Below, piece by piece: positions 1-7,538 of a DNA stretch of 64,000 bases. The position numbers and the translations under genes are program-made. Origin of the DNA: Paenibacillus sp. JZ16 (GTDB taxonomy: Bacteria > Bacillota > Bacilli > Paenibacillales > Paenibacillaceae). The notes beneath the pieces are model-generated. The model made no database searches. It was not told where the DNA came from and saw only the letters and a list, made by a program, of their open reading frames with translations. The stretch lies in NCBI RefSeq assembly GCF_015326965.1, contig NZ_CP017659.1, forward strand, positions 2,728,001-2,792,000. Reading direction: 5' to 3'. Position 1 is the stretch's first letter. Each line of letters opens with the position of its first letter.

Positions 1-56
1 TCCATGCCTGAGCACCCGTGGGAGCGGGGCCAAGCGTACGACTCTCTTCAACGCAA

Positions 57-1787
57 TTATTCGTCGTACCCTAGAATCATTTGGTCCAGCGGCGTGCCGG
101 CAAGCACCATGGGGTATACGTTCTCATTGGTCGGGATGACGAACTCGACGAGCACAGGTCCTGTCGTCTGCAGCGCCTCAAGCCAGACCTTGGAGGCTTC
201 CGCCTTGTTCGTTGCTCTTAATCCCTTGATTCCGTATGCTTCCGCAAGCTTGACGAAGTCCGGACTGCCGGAAAGATCAATCTGGCTGTAGCGTCGTTCG
301 TACATCAATTCCTGCTGCTGCTTAACCATGCCGAGCACCTGGTTGTTCAAGACCACGATCTTAACCGGAATCTGATGAATCGCGCAGATCGCCATCTCCT
401 GCGCGCACATCTGCATGCCCCCGTCGCCGTTGATCGAGACGACGAGACGATCTGGATTTCCGACTTTAGCACCGATCGCAGCCGGGAAGCCAAAGCCCAT
501 CGTGCCAAGACCGCCCGACGTGATGAGTGAGCGAGGATGCTTAAAGCGGTAAAACTGGGCGGTCCACATTTGGTGCTGGCCTACATCGGTGGTGATGATC
601 GCATCTCCTTGCGTCGTCTCGCTAATCATCTCGAGCACATATTGCGGTTTAATGACAGTATCCGAATCGGTATATCGAAGCGGATGCTGCACCTTATACG
701 CTTGAAGCTGCTCAAGCCAGCTGCACGTCTGGGCTGCTTGCGCTTTCGTGTTCGCATAAACCAGCACGTTTTTAATATCGCCGATGCACGCGAGATCTGT
801 CTTGACGTTCTTGCCGATTTCCGCCGGATCGATATCGATATGGGCGATACGTGTGGCCTGAGGCGCAAACCCGTCCAGCTTCATCGTAACCCGGTCATCG
901 AAACGCGAGCCGATCGAAATAATGAGATCCGCATTCTGCACCGCCATGTTCGCCGCATATACGCCATGGTGTCCGAGCATGCCCAGCCACATCTCGTCAT
1001 CGCTCGGAAACCCGCCGAGGCCGAGCAGAGTCGTCGCGACCGGAATCCGCGTAGTGTGGACGAATTTGATCAGCTCCTGGGAGGAGTTCGAATAGACAAC
1101 GCCGCCGCCCGCGATAATAACCGGCTTGCGCGCTTCCGCAATCGCCTGAAGCAGCGCATCTATTTCTGCCGGATTCGGTTCCGGGGCTCCATGGTATCTG
1201 CGCAACCGAACCGTGTCCGCTGGACGATATGCCATCCGCTGATTGGTCACGTTTTTGGGAATATCGATCAAGACAGGACCTTTGCGGCCCGTATTCGCGA
1301 TATAGAACGCTTCATGAATGATGCGAGGAAGGTCGTGTACATCGCGAACCGTGTAGCTGTGCTTCGTAATCGGCATCGTGATGCTAATAATGTCCGCTTC
1401 CTGAAAAGCATCCGTGCCCATGACATTCGTAGATACGTTCCCCGTTATGACCACCAGCGGCACCGAATCCATATAGGCGGTTGCGATGCCGGTCACCAGA
1501 TTTGTTGCTCCTGGACCGGATGTCGCGATGCATACCCCAACCTTCCCCGTCGACCTGGCATAGCCGTCCGCCGCGTGAATCGCGCCTTGCTCGTGCCGGG
1601 TCAAGATATGCTTGAAGTCAGGCTGATGTACCATCGCGTCGTAAATGTAGAGCACATTTCCTCCCGGATAGCCGAATACGCACTCCACGCCCTCCTGCAG
1701 CAAGCCGCGTAAGAGTACCTCCGAACCGGTGATATATTCCTCTGATGACGTCGTTGTTTCATTCGTCATTCCTAATTGCTGTTCCAT
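57..1787 (-). CDS. ilvB: Acetolactate synthase, large (catalytic) subunit
   Basis: ThDP-dependent enzyme that condenses two pyruvates to acetolactate, or pyruvate with 2-ketobutyrate, as the first common step of valine, leucine and isoleucine synthesis in the cytoplasm. The 576 residues match the usual length. Seen: N-terminal pyrimidine-binding domain with catalytic Glu66 in RHEQGAIHAADGYAR, a central FAD/Rossmann domain (about 200-350), and the C-terminal ThDP domain with the GDG...NN cofactor motif (SINGDGG through VVLNNQ). The start is fixed by an AGGAGG ribosome binding site about 6 bases upstream. Two T-box leaders precede it, so expression should follow uncharged tRNA. The small subunit gene ilvN would be expected just off the left edge; no start is visible in bases 1-56. 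Confidence is high. Confidence 0.97.
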   Translation of the reverse strand: MEQQLGMTNETTTSSEEYITGSEVLLRGLLQEGVECVFGYPGGNVLYIYDAMVHQPDFKHILTRHEQGAIHAADGYARSTGKVGVCIATSGPGATNLVTGIATAYMDSVPLVVITGNVSTNVMGTDAFQEADIISITMPITKHSYTVRDVHDLPRIIHEAFYIANTGRKGPVLIDIPKNVTNQRMAYRPADTVRLRRYHGAPEPNPAEIDALLQAIAEARKPVIIAGGGVVYSNSSQELIKFVHTTRIPVATTLLGLGGFPSDDEMWLGMLGHHGVYAANMAVQNADLIISIGSRFDDRVTMKLDGFAPQATRIAHIDIDPAEIGKNVKTDLACIGDIKNVLVYANTKAQAAQTCSWLEQLQAYKVQHPLRYTDSDTVIKPQYVLEMISETTQGDAIITTDVGQHQMWTAQFYRFKHPRSLITSGGLGTMGFGFPAAIGAKVGNPDRLVVSINGDGGMQMCAQEMAICAIHQIPVKIVVLNNQVLGMVKQQQELMYERRYSQIDLSGSPDFVKLAEAYGIKGLRATNKAEASKVWLEALQTTGPVLVEFVIPTNENVYPMVLAGTPLDQMILGYDE

Positions 1788-1805
1788 TGGGTAGCCTCCT
1801 TCGTT

Positions 1806-2125
1806 AAAATAAAATCCCCTCTCCTCCTAAGCAAGCTGACAGCAGTCAGCTCATACAGGGACGAAAGGGGATTTTTTCGCGGTACCACCCAAGTTTGCTG
1901 CCACCCTCGCGAATGCAGCCTCATGAGGTAAGGCCGATGCCTTACCTGCGGCGCGTTAACGAGCACCATTTCGGTTAAGCCTACTTTCGGGCATGGCATG
2001 AGACCAGCCGCTTTCGGTTAACAGCTCCGAGACGACACCATACAAGGGGTTAAGGCAAAGGTTTCAGCGTTTCCTCTGCTCTCTGGGCATAAGCGCCATT
2101 GTCGGCTTTCTCTTCATCGCCTGCT
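1806..2125 (-). promoter_or_regulatory. T-box riboswitch, proximal of two, upstream of ilvB
   Basis: Minus-strand leader directly before ilvB. The invariant T-box core GGGTGGTACCGCG lies at about 1878-1890, followed by a G+C-rich terminator (CCCCTTTCGTCC arm pairing with the GGAGAGGGG arm, then TTTTATTTT, about 1806-1871). Stem I elements are visible upstream: a GAAGAG segment near 2106-2120, the AGAGAGC apical motif near 2080 and a CGTCTCGGAGC specifier-side segment at 2021-2038. My manual fold puts a GUC (valine) triplet in the specifier loop. That assignment is tentative and should be checked by a covariance-model fold. Confidence 0.9.
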
Positions 2126-2136
2126 GGTATTAAACA

Positions 2137-2445
2137 AATAACCCCTTCCTTCCCAAGGCTCATAGCAGCTGCTAGAAGCCTTGGGACGAAAGGGGAATCG
2201 CGGTACCACCCAAGTTTACTGCAACCTCGCAATTGCAGTCTCATGAGGTAAAGCCGATGCTTTACCTGCAGCATGTTAACGGATGCCAGGTCGGTTGATC
2301 CTACTTGCGGGCGTGTTATCACGCCTTCTACGTTCAGTCAACAGCTCCGAGACGACACTATACATGCGTTACGACGGAGGTTTCAGCAATCCCTCTGCTC
2401 TCTGGACATAAACGCTATTGCATAGCCTTCTCTTCTTCGCTATAT
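2137..2445 (-). promoter_or_regulatory. T-box riboswitch, distal of two, upstream of ilvB
   Basis: A second complete T-box leader lies immediately 5' of the first in transcript order. Its core GGGTGGTACCGCG is at about 2199-2211. Its terminator pairs CCCCTTTCGTCCCAAGGC with GCCTTGGGAAGGAAGGGG, then TTATTTGTTT (about 2137-2196). It has the same AGAGAGC and CGTCTCGGAGCTGT landmarks (2341-2358) as the proximal leader, and the same candidate GUC specifier. Two serial leaders should tighten repression and require readthrough at both terminators. The shared segments suggest duplication, but the terminator stems have diverged. Confidence 0.88.
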
Positions 2446-2654
2446 TTGGATTTTTCTGATAATAGCACAGACTCGATTTTTTTTCAAACCGAATGATTTA
2501 TCTCACCTCAAAGCGAGGCAACAGCAACTAGATCAAGTAATCCTGCCCATAAGCAGAGCGAGGTCGCCGATCGATCCACTGTAACCTCCTCATGTTATAT
2601 TTATTGAGTTCTTGTACCCGTTAAGTTTAACCTCTTCATGCTCCAGATGAGTAT

Positions 2655-3266
2655 TCAAGGTTTCGAAAAATATAAAATTGCCGGCAACGCCACATGATCA
2701 ACAATCTCTTCCAATTTCTGATGCGACACCCATCCATTTTCAAGCAAAAACGTATAACGAATTTGCTCAAAAAGAATGAGTTTGGTCGCTTTAGGTGGGA
2801 GCTTTGTGATTTCTCCCCGTTGTACGGCCTGTTGAAGAACGTAATCCATAATCTTAATATTGGAAGCCGTTGCTTCGGCCAACATCTGGCTTGTCCGTTC
2901 TCGCTCCTGCTGGTTAATCATCTCGGAAAACAGCATTTTAAATAATCTAAACGGTCCTTGGTCGGACTCCAAAATAAAATGCTGACCAACAGATACTAAA
3001 TGATCACGGAGACTGCCTTCGTCAAAATCCAAATTCTTGAATTTCTCTTCCGATTGTTGCATCCGTTGTTGGACAGCTGCAAACACTAAATCAAACGGAG
3101 TATCCCAATAACGATAAACCACCGAACGACTGGTATTCGCCTCACGAGCAATACGCGCAAAATTAATCGCGCTGTACCCTTCCGTCTCCAGCAGACGATA
3201 CGTTGCTGCATAAATATCATTTTGTAGTTGGTCGCCGCGGCGGCGGCTTTTATTTGATTCCGTCAT
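2655..3266 (-). CDS. TetR/AcrR-family transcriptional repressor
   Basis: DNA-binding repressor of about 203 residues. The N-terminal helix-turn-helix lies in residues ~12-60 (QNDIYAATYRLLETEGYSAI, then ARIAREANTSRSVVYRYW), followed by a divergent all-helical ligand domain. A longer in-frame start exists at 3329, but it would run through the operator region. The ATG at 3266 follows an AAGGAGAG ribosome binding site and gives a normal TetR start (MTESNKSRRRGD). It is divergent from the NADH-oxidase-like gene at 3417, and three inverted repeats lie between them, so it probably represses itself and that gene. The ligand is unknown. Confidence 0.85.
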   Translation of the reverse strand: MTESNKSRRRGDQLQNDIYAATYRLLETEGYSAINFARIAREANTSRSVVYRYWDTPFDLVFAAVQQRMQQSEEKFKNLDFDEGSLRDHLVSVGQHFILESDQGPFRLFKMLFSEMINQQERERTSQMLAEATASNIKIMDYVLQQAVQRGEITKLPPKATKLILFEQIRYTFLLENGWVSHQKLEEIVDHVALPAILYFSKP

Positions 3267-3293
3267 CACTCTTTCTCTCCTTGTACGTTCATT

Positions 3294-3400
3294 ATACAGC
3301 AAACTGTATCTTAAATAAATAAGATCCATGTATGTATCTAATTGACTTTTTAAGATACACTACTGTATCCTAATAATAAAATTAGATACAGTGATGTATT
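3294..3400. promoter_or_regulatory. Triple inverted-repeat operator between tetR and the oxidase gene
   Basis: Three related inverted repeats: ATACAG-CAAA-CTGTAT (3294-3309), GATACA-CTAC-TGTATC (3354-3369) and GATACA-GTGA-TGTATT (3385-3400). A rightward -35-like TTGACT sits at 3342-3347, so the middle repeat covers the -10 area and the last covers the early transcript. The first lies next to the tetR start. These are the likely TetR binding sites for divergent control. Confidence 0.75.
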
Positions 3401-3416
3401 TAAAGGAGAGGTAATC

Positions 3417-4709
3417 ATGAAAGTTATTGTTTTAGGAGCATCGCACGGGGGTATTGAAGCGGTTGAAGCGTTACGATTGATGTGTCCGAAAGCGAACGTT
3501 CAATGGTATGACAAAGGAGACTTCTCCTCCACTTCGGCCAAGGAGCTTGAATCCATTCAACAACAAGGAGTATCCATCTTCGGCAACACTGAAATAACTA
3601 AAGTAGAACCTGGCAAACATCAAGTGGAAATATTCAATCATGCGACAGGGGAGACACGAAAGGAGGATTATGACAAGTTAATTTTAAGTCCAGGTGCAAA
3701 GCCATTTATTCTTCCTGTCCTTGGACATCATTTTAAAAACATCGGTACGATGAGCAGTCGACAAGACATATTCAATATGAGAAAACACGCTGCAGATCCA
3801 GATATCAAGAACGTTGTTATTGTTGGCGCAGGATACATTGGGACTGGAGCAGCTTCATTATTTGCCGAATCAGGGAAAAAAGTTACGTTAATGGACATCA
3901 ACAATCGTCCTTTAAGCTCCTATTTAGATCAAGAATTTACGGATGTACTTGAAAAAGAAATGAAAGATCGAGATGTGGAAATGGCACTAGGCAACTCGAT
4001 CATCGAGTTTGTCGGTGATGAAAATGATAGAGTCATCGAGGTTGTAACTGCAAAAGGCACCTATTCAGCTGACCTGGTCATCTTGTCTGCAGGCAATCGT
4101 CCCAACACAGAATGGTTGCGAGGCGCAGTGGAATTATTGCCGGATGGCAGAATTAAAACAGATGAATACATGCGTACAAGTGATCCCGATATTTTTGCCA
4201 TTGGGGATGCAACAACGGTTTGGTACAATCCCGGGAAAATGCGGATGAATGTTTCATTAGGAACCAACGCGCGTCGTCAAGCACATTATGCAGTAAAAAA
4301 CTTATTCGAAGCCATTCATCCGCTTCCTGGTGTTCAAGGCTCTTCAGGTGCGCATATTTTCGATTATTATTTCGCTACAGTTGGTTTGAATGATAAAACG
4401 GCAAAAAAGCTTGGCATTGAAATAAAATCCGTCTACTTGGAACAAGAAACAGCCCTGTTTTCTCCGGAGTCGACCGTTATGTTCAAACTGGTTTACGATC
4501 CAACAACTTTAGAGATTTTAGGGGGACAAATCATGTCTGAAGTTGATTTGACTGCTAATATCAATACGGTCTCCCTTGCGATTCAAACCGGATGCACATT
4601 AGAACAATTGGCCTATGCCGACTTCTTCTTTCAGCCAGAATTAAACACACCATGGAATGTAATAAATACAGCAGGATTAAAAGCATTACTACAAGAGAAT
4701 TTTATGTAA
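3417..4709 (+). CDS. FAD/NAD(P)-dependent oxidoreductase of the NADH oxidase / CoA-disulfide reductase family, active-site loop missing
   Basis: A 430-residue pyridine-nucleotide-disulfide oxidoreductase. Seen: N-terminal FAD motif (VLGASHGG), NAD motif VVIVGAGYIGTG near residue 137, second FAD motif IFAIGDATTV near residue 260, and a C-terminal dimerisation domain. Close relatives, recalled from memory, carry an SFLSCG segment with the redox cysteine about 42 residues in, followed by roughly 20 more residues. Here WYDKGDFSS runs straight into TSAKELES, so the cysteine and its loop are absent while the frame stays open. It may therefore lack water-forming NADH oxidase activity, or may do something else with FAD and NAD. 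The ribosome binding site AAGGAGAGG supports the start. It is controlled by the divergent TetR. Confidence 0.85.
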   Translation: MKVIVLGASHGGIEAVEALRLMCPKANVQWYDKGDFSSTSAKELESIQQQGVSIFGNTEITKVEPGKHQVEIFNHATGETRKEDYDKLILSPGAKPFILPVLGHHFKNIGTMSSRQDIFNMRKHAADPDIKNVVIVGAGYIGTGAASLFAESGKKVTLMDINNRPLSSYLDQEFTDVLEKEMKDRDVEMALGNSIIEFVGDENDRVIEVVTAKGTYSADLVILSAGNRPNTEWLRGAVELLPDGRIKTDEYMRTSDPDIFAIGDATTVWYNPGKMRMNVSLGTNARRQAHYAVKNLFEAIHPLPGVQGSSGAHIFDYYFATVGLNDKTAKKLGIEIKSVYLEQETALFSPESTVMFKLVYDPTTLEILGGQIMSEVDLTANINTVSLAIQTGCTLEQLAYADFFFQPELNTPWNVINTAGLKALLQENFM

Positions 4710-4780
4710 CAGACTTTCATTTCACACCAATGAGAATGTAAAAAGGGATGTTCAAATATAAGGAAAATCTCTCAGATTGC

Positions 4781-4826
4781 AGACAAACTCCTTTGTTCCG
4801 AATAGAACTCAGGAGTTTGTCTTGTT
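4781..4826 (+). terminator. Rho-independent terminator after the oxidase gene
   Basis: A perfect 12-bp stem, AGACAAACTCCT (4781-4792) with AGGAGTTTGTCT (4811-4822), is followed by TGTTTT. It also borders the IS1182-type scar. Confidence 0.7.
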
Positions 4827-4841
4827 TTGAAAGCTATGAAA

Positions 4842-5060
4842 AGAAAATTCCATTGAACCGCCGGCCTTGGCCACCTGACTTCCAGAGCCAGGTGGCTAAC
4901 TTTTTGAGGTTCATGCAAGCAAAAACGAGCATGGCATGCGTTGAGAGTAAATTCGTTTGTTCTGTTCCGTACGGCGGAGGTGGTCTGCCTCCTCCAAGTA
5001 ATCAGCCCAGACGTGGTGACTAATTTGCTTCGTAAAGTATTTTTTTCGCTGAAGATCATC
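4842..5060 (-). pseudogene. Decayed C-terminal end of an IS1182-type transposase
   Basis: Two reading frames on the minus strand carry transposase-like sequence. The first reads ISHHVWADYLEEADHLRR and on to KRIYSQR. The other reads MLVFACMNLKKLATWLWKSG to a stop at about 4842. From memory, IS1182-family (DDE) transposases carry these segments in this order, with about 25 residues between them (ETIERVFADLKEKHG...) that are missing here. So this is an internally deleted, frame-broken remnant with no active product. It abuts the 3' end of the tetR gene that stops at 5087. Confidence 0.75.
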
Positions 5061-5086
5061 CAGATTATAAACTGCATCAAACCCCT

Positions 5087-5689
5087 TTAAATGAATGTTG
5101 AGCAAAGGTGTTCCAAAATTTCATCGGGTGAATAGCCACGAACATCCCTTTGATAAAAATATGAATCAATACTTATGGCGATCAGCAGCATATCTGCTTT
5201 GAATATACTATTTGGGCTTGGATGATCCGCAGTTGCCATCTCATCGAATAACTCGACTGCGATTTGATGCATTTTGTTATAGAGCGGATTCTGTGATTGA
5301 TACGGAAGTCGCTTAGCTGACGCGGATCCCTTGCCTCCTGTTAACAGTTGTGCTTTCTTCTCAATGAAAGGCATGTAAATTTTGAGAATTCCTTTTAACC
5401 GTTGATCCGGCGGCTCTTGCTGATGCTGTAATAGATACTGCTCAATATCTTCGAAGAACCGAAGGACACTGTCTTTTATTAAATCCAAACACAATTCACC
5501 TTTATTGGCATAACGACGATATAGGGTGCCCGGACCTATCTGGGCTTCCGCTGCGATCTGGTTCATACTTACCTGGTCCACGCCGTTCTGCTCAAAAAGT
5601 TTATGGGCTGCGACCAATATTCGTTGACGATTCTCGGCGGCATCACGTCGTTCAATTCGCGACTGGATTACCTTGATTTCCTCAGACAT
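5087..5689 (-). CDS. TetR/AcrR-family transcriptional repressor of the MFS gene
   Basis: A 200-residue repressor with a clear N-terminal helix-turn-helix (residues ~20-65: RQRILVAAHKLFEQNGVDQV, then MNQIAAEAQIGPGTLYRRYA) and a helical C-terminal domain resembling multidrug-type TetR regulators. It is divergent from the MFS transporter at 5830 across a region holding two 12-bp palindromes. It probably represses the efflux pump until a toxic ligand binds. The 3' end lies against an insertion-sequence scar, but the length is normal and I see no truncation. Confidence 0.88.
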   Translation of the reverse strand: MSEEIKVIQSRIERRDAAENRQRILVAAHKLFEQNGVDQVSMNQIAAEAQIGPGTLYRRYANKGELCLDLIKDSVLRFFEDIEQYLLQHQQEPPDQRLKGILKIYMPFIEKKAQLLTGGKGSASAKRLPYQSQNPLYNKMHQIAVELFDEMATADHPSPNSIFKADMLLIAISIDSYFYQRDVRGYSPDEILEHLCSTFI

Positions 5690-5721
5690 GTTAACACCCC
5701 TAATACTAAACTTGGTTCATA

Positions 5722-5768
5722 TTGACATGTGGAGACCTCTCCGCTTAATATAAAGAGGAGAGCTCTCC
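5722..5768 (+). promoter_or_regulatory. Sigma-A promoter of the MFS gene with two palindromic operators
   Basis: TTGACA (5722-5727) and TAATAT (5746-5751) with an 18-bp spacer. GGAGACCTCTCC (5731-5742) fills the spacer. The perfect palindrome GGAGAGCTCTCC (5757-5768) covers the start region. Their centres are 26 bp apart. Repression by the adjacent TetR is the natural reading. Confidence 0.8.
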
Positions 5769-5829
5769 GTTTAATGTTAATCTAAATTTAGTGCAATTTC
5801 AACAGAACTATGGTCGAAGGAGATTGAGG

Positions 5830-7173
5830 ATGGATTCTATCGCAAAACCTATAAACGAAAAAGCATTACTGGCCCTATTATTAATTGCCTCATCATTGGC
5901 CACGATGAATGTCTATATGTTCAATATTGCTGTTCCATTTATTATTAAAGACTTGCATCTGTCCACTTCCGAAAGCAGTCTGGTAACGACGCTGTATGCA
6001 GTTGTACTAGCAGCAGGTTCGGGTACGTATGGAAAGCTTACCGACCGTTTCTCTGCACGGTCATTAATACTAATAGGGATAGCCCTTTTCACTCTGGGTT
6101 CGCTAATGGGGGTTTTTTCGAGCTCTTTTCCGGCCGTTGTAACCGCAAGAATTATTCAAGCAGCTGGTGCTGCGGCTATTCCCTCCCTAGCGTATGTAGT
6201 TCCGCCTAAATATTTCAAACCCGAGAACAGAGGCAAAGCATTAAGCCTTGTGTCTACTACTTTCGCGCTGATGGGCGGAGTAGCCCCGGTCCTCAGTGGA
6301 TTTATTATTCAACTGTTTGGTTGGCACGGTCTTTTTGTTGTTTCTCTCTTGATCGTATTTATTATCCCATTTGTTGTGAAACACTTCCCTACTAATGTTG
6401 CACAAGGGGAGAAATTCGATGTCTTAGGAGCTATATTATTCTCCTTGGCAGTAGGCATTCTGGTACTAGGTATCAGCCTAAATCCTTATCTTTTAATAAT
6501 TGCTGTCCTGATGCTTATTGCGTTTTCATTCCACATACGCGGGAAGAACGCACCTTTTATCACCATCTCTTTACTCGCTAACAAAAACTACAGAAATTCC
6601 TTGCTCTCTGTATTTGCAGGCACATCTGCATATCCGGCCGCTTTATTTTTATTGCCCTTGGTTCTAAAACAGGGCGGTAACTTGCAAGCAAGCCTGATCG
6701 GCATCGTCATGTTCCCAGGCGCACTGATTGGTTCGTTGTTCGGCCCTTACATGGGAGCACTTTCTCGCAAGTACAATGGCAGGATCATTATCCTAGCTGG
6801 TCATGGTTTTATGATTCTGGGAGCACTGCTTATGGCGGTTTTGCAAGACATGCCCATCGGCATTGGGATCGTCATGTTCATCTTTGCGCTCGGCTATACC
6901 ACATTAGTATCGTCCGCTGCCAATGTTGTGCCATCGACCTTGAAAAAGACGGAGATTGGTATCGGGATGGGACTCTTCACGCTTTTAAGTATTTTAGGAG
7001 GTGCATTTGGTCCTTCTATTTTAAGTCGATTTTTATCCTTCAATACTAACTTTACAATCTCCTTTATCATTGTCATCGTTATGTCAGTTATCGGCATTTT
7101 TCTAATACTCGCAACGCGAGCAGATAATTCCCAAGATGATCTGAACAGGCATCCGGCCAATGGCTTAAGGTGA
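5830..7173 (+). CDS. Major facilitator superfamily drug-efflux transporter
   Basis: An integral membrane antiporter of about 447 residues with at least 12 hydrophobic segments. The MFS motif A region (YGKLTDRFSARSLILIG) follows TM2 and a motif C-like stretch (ALMGGVAPVLSGFI) lies near residue 160. It resembles the drug:H+ antiporters of Firmicutes, including tetracycline-type pumps; the substrate cannot be read. The start chosen is ATG 5830, preceded by GAAGGAG. An upstream in-frame ATG at 5791 lacks a ribosome binding site and lies close to the operator. It is likely induced when its TetR repressor is released. Confidence 0.88.
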   Translation: MDSIAKPINEKALLALLLIASSLATMNVYMFNIAVPFIIKDLHLSTSESSLVTTLYAVVLAAGSGTYGKLTDRFSARSLILIGIALFTLGSLMGVFSSSFPAVVTARIIQAAGAAAIPSLAYVVPPKYFKPENRGKALSLVSTTFALMGGVAPVLSGFIIQLFGWHGLFVVSLLIVFIIPFVVKHFPTNVAQGEKFDVLGAILFSLAVGILVLGISLNPYLLIIAVLMLIAFSFHIRGKNAPFITISLLANKNYRNSLLSVFAGTSAYPAALFLLPLVLKQGGNLQASLIGIVMFPGALIGSLFGPYMGALSRKYNGRIIILAGHGFMILGALLMAVLQDMPIGIGIVMFIFALGYTTLVSSAANVVPSTLKKTEIGIGMGLFTLLSILGGAFGPSILSRFLSFNTNFTISFIIVIVMSVIGIFLILATRADNSQDDLNRHPANGLR

Positions 7174-7199
7174 ATTTAGGGATATCCCAGTGTAGGTAG

Positions 7200-7325
7200 G
7201 AACGTATCAAAAAGGCCTTCCCGCAGCGCAAGACCCTAATGCACCTGATCGTGAAGAGGATCACGCTGGACGACAGGAAGCACATCGGCAGCGTCGAGCT
7301 CGCCTTCAACGAGGAGACCGAATAG
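7200..7325 (+). pseudogene. Tail of a large serine recombinase
   Basis: An open stretch of about 41 codons (ERIKKAFPQRKTLMHLIVKR through SVELAFNEETE) ends at TAG 7323-7325 and opens straight after an in-frame TAG at 7197. It reads like the extreme C-terminus of a phage-type serine recombinase, from memory of RKxLxxLIVKRIT-type endings. The rest of the gene is gone. It is markedly more GC-rich than the flanking MFS gene, which suggests a foreign origin. Confidence 0.6.
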
Positions 7326-7341
7326 CATTTTTTAAGCTTAA

Positions 7342-7376
7342 CCCCTTCCGCTGAACCAATAGCGCAAGGGGCTTTT
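7342..7376. terminator. Hairpin terminator between converging units
   Basis: CCCCTTCCGCT (7342-7352) pairs with AGCGCAAGGGG (7361-7371) apart from one C/C mismatch, and is followed by CTTTT. The rest of the 7377-7538 gap shows no gene. Confidence 0.6.
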
Positions 7377-7538
7377 CCTTTATCCGACACTTTGAGCATT
7401 CTGTTACCCTGCACTATGGACAATGTCATACTCTGGCTGATTCGCACCTTACTGTACAGATACATCAAAGTCACACCATGCAAACAATATTACCGCTAAA
7501 TTCGTTTTACTGTAGATCCTCAAAAGAACCGGATCCCG

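Noticed and set aside
537..1712. 391-codon open frame antisense to ilvB
   Set aside because: Arginine- and histidine-rich shadow of the acetolactate synthase gene; no ribosome binding site, no domain.
4748..5023. Plus-strand 91-codon open frame with a glycine/proline-rich end
   Set aside because: It is the complement of the transposase remnant; no ribosome binding site.
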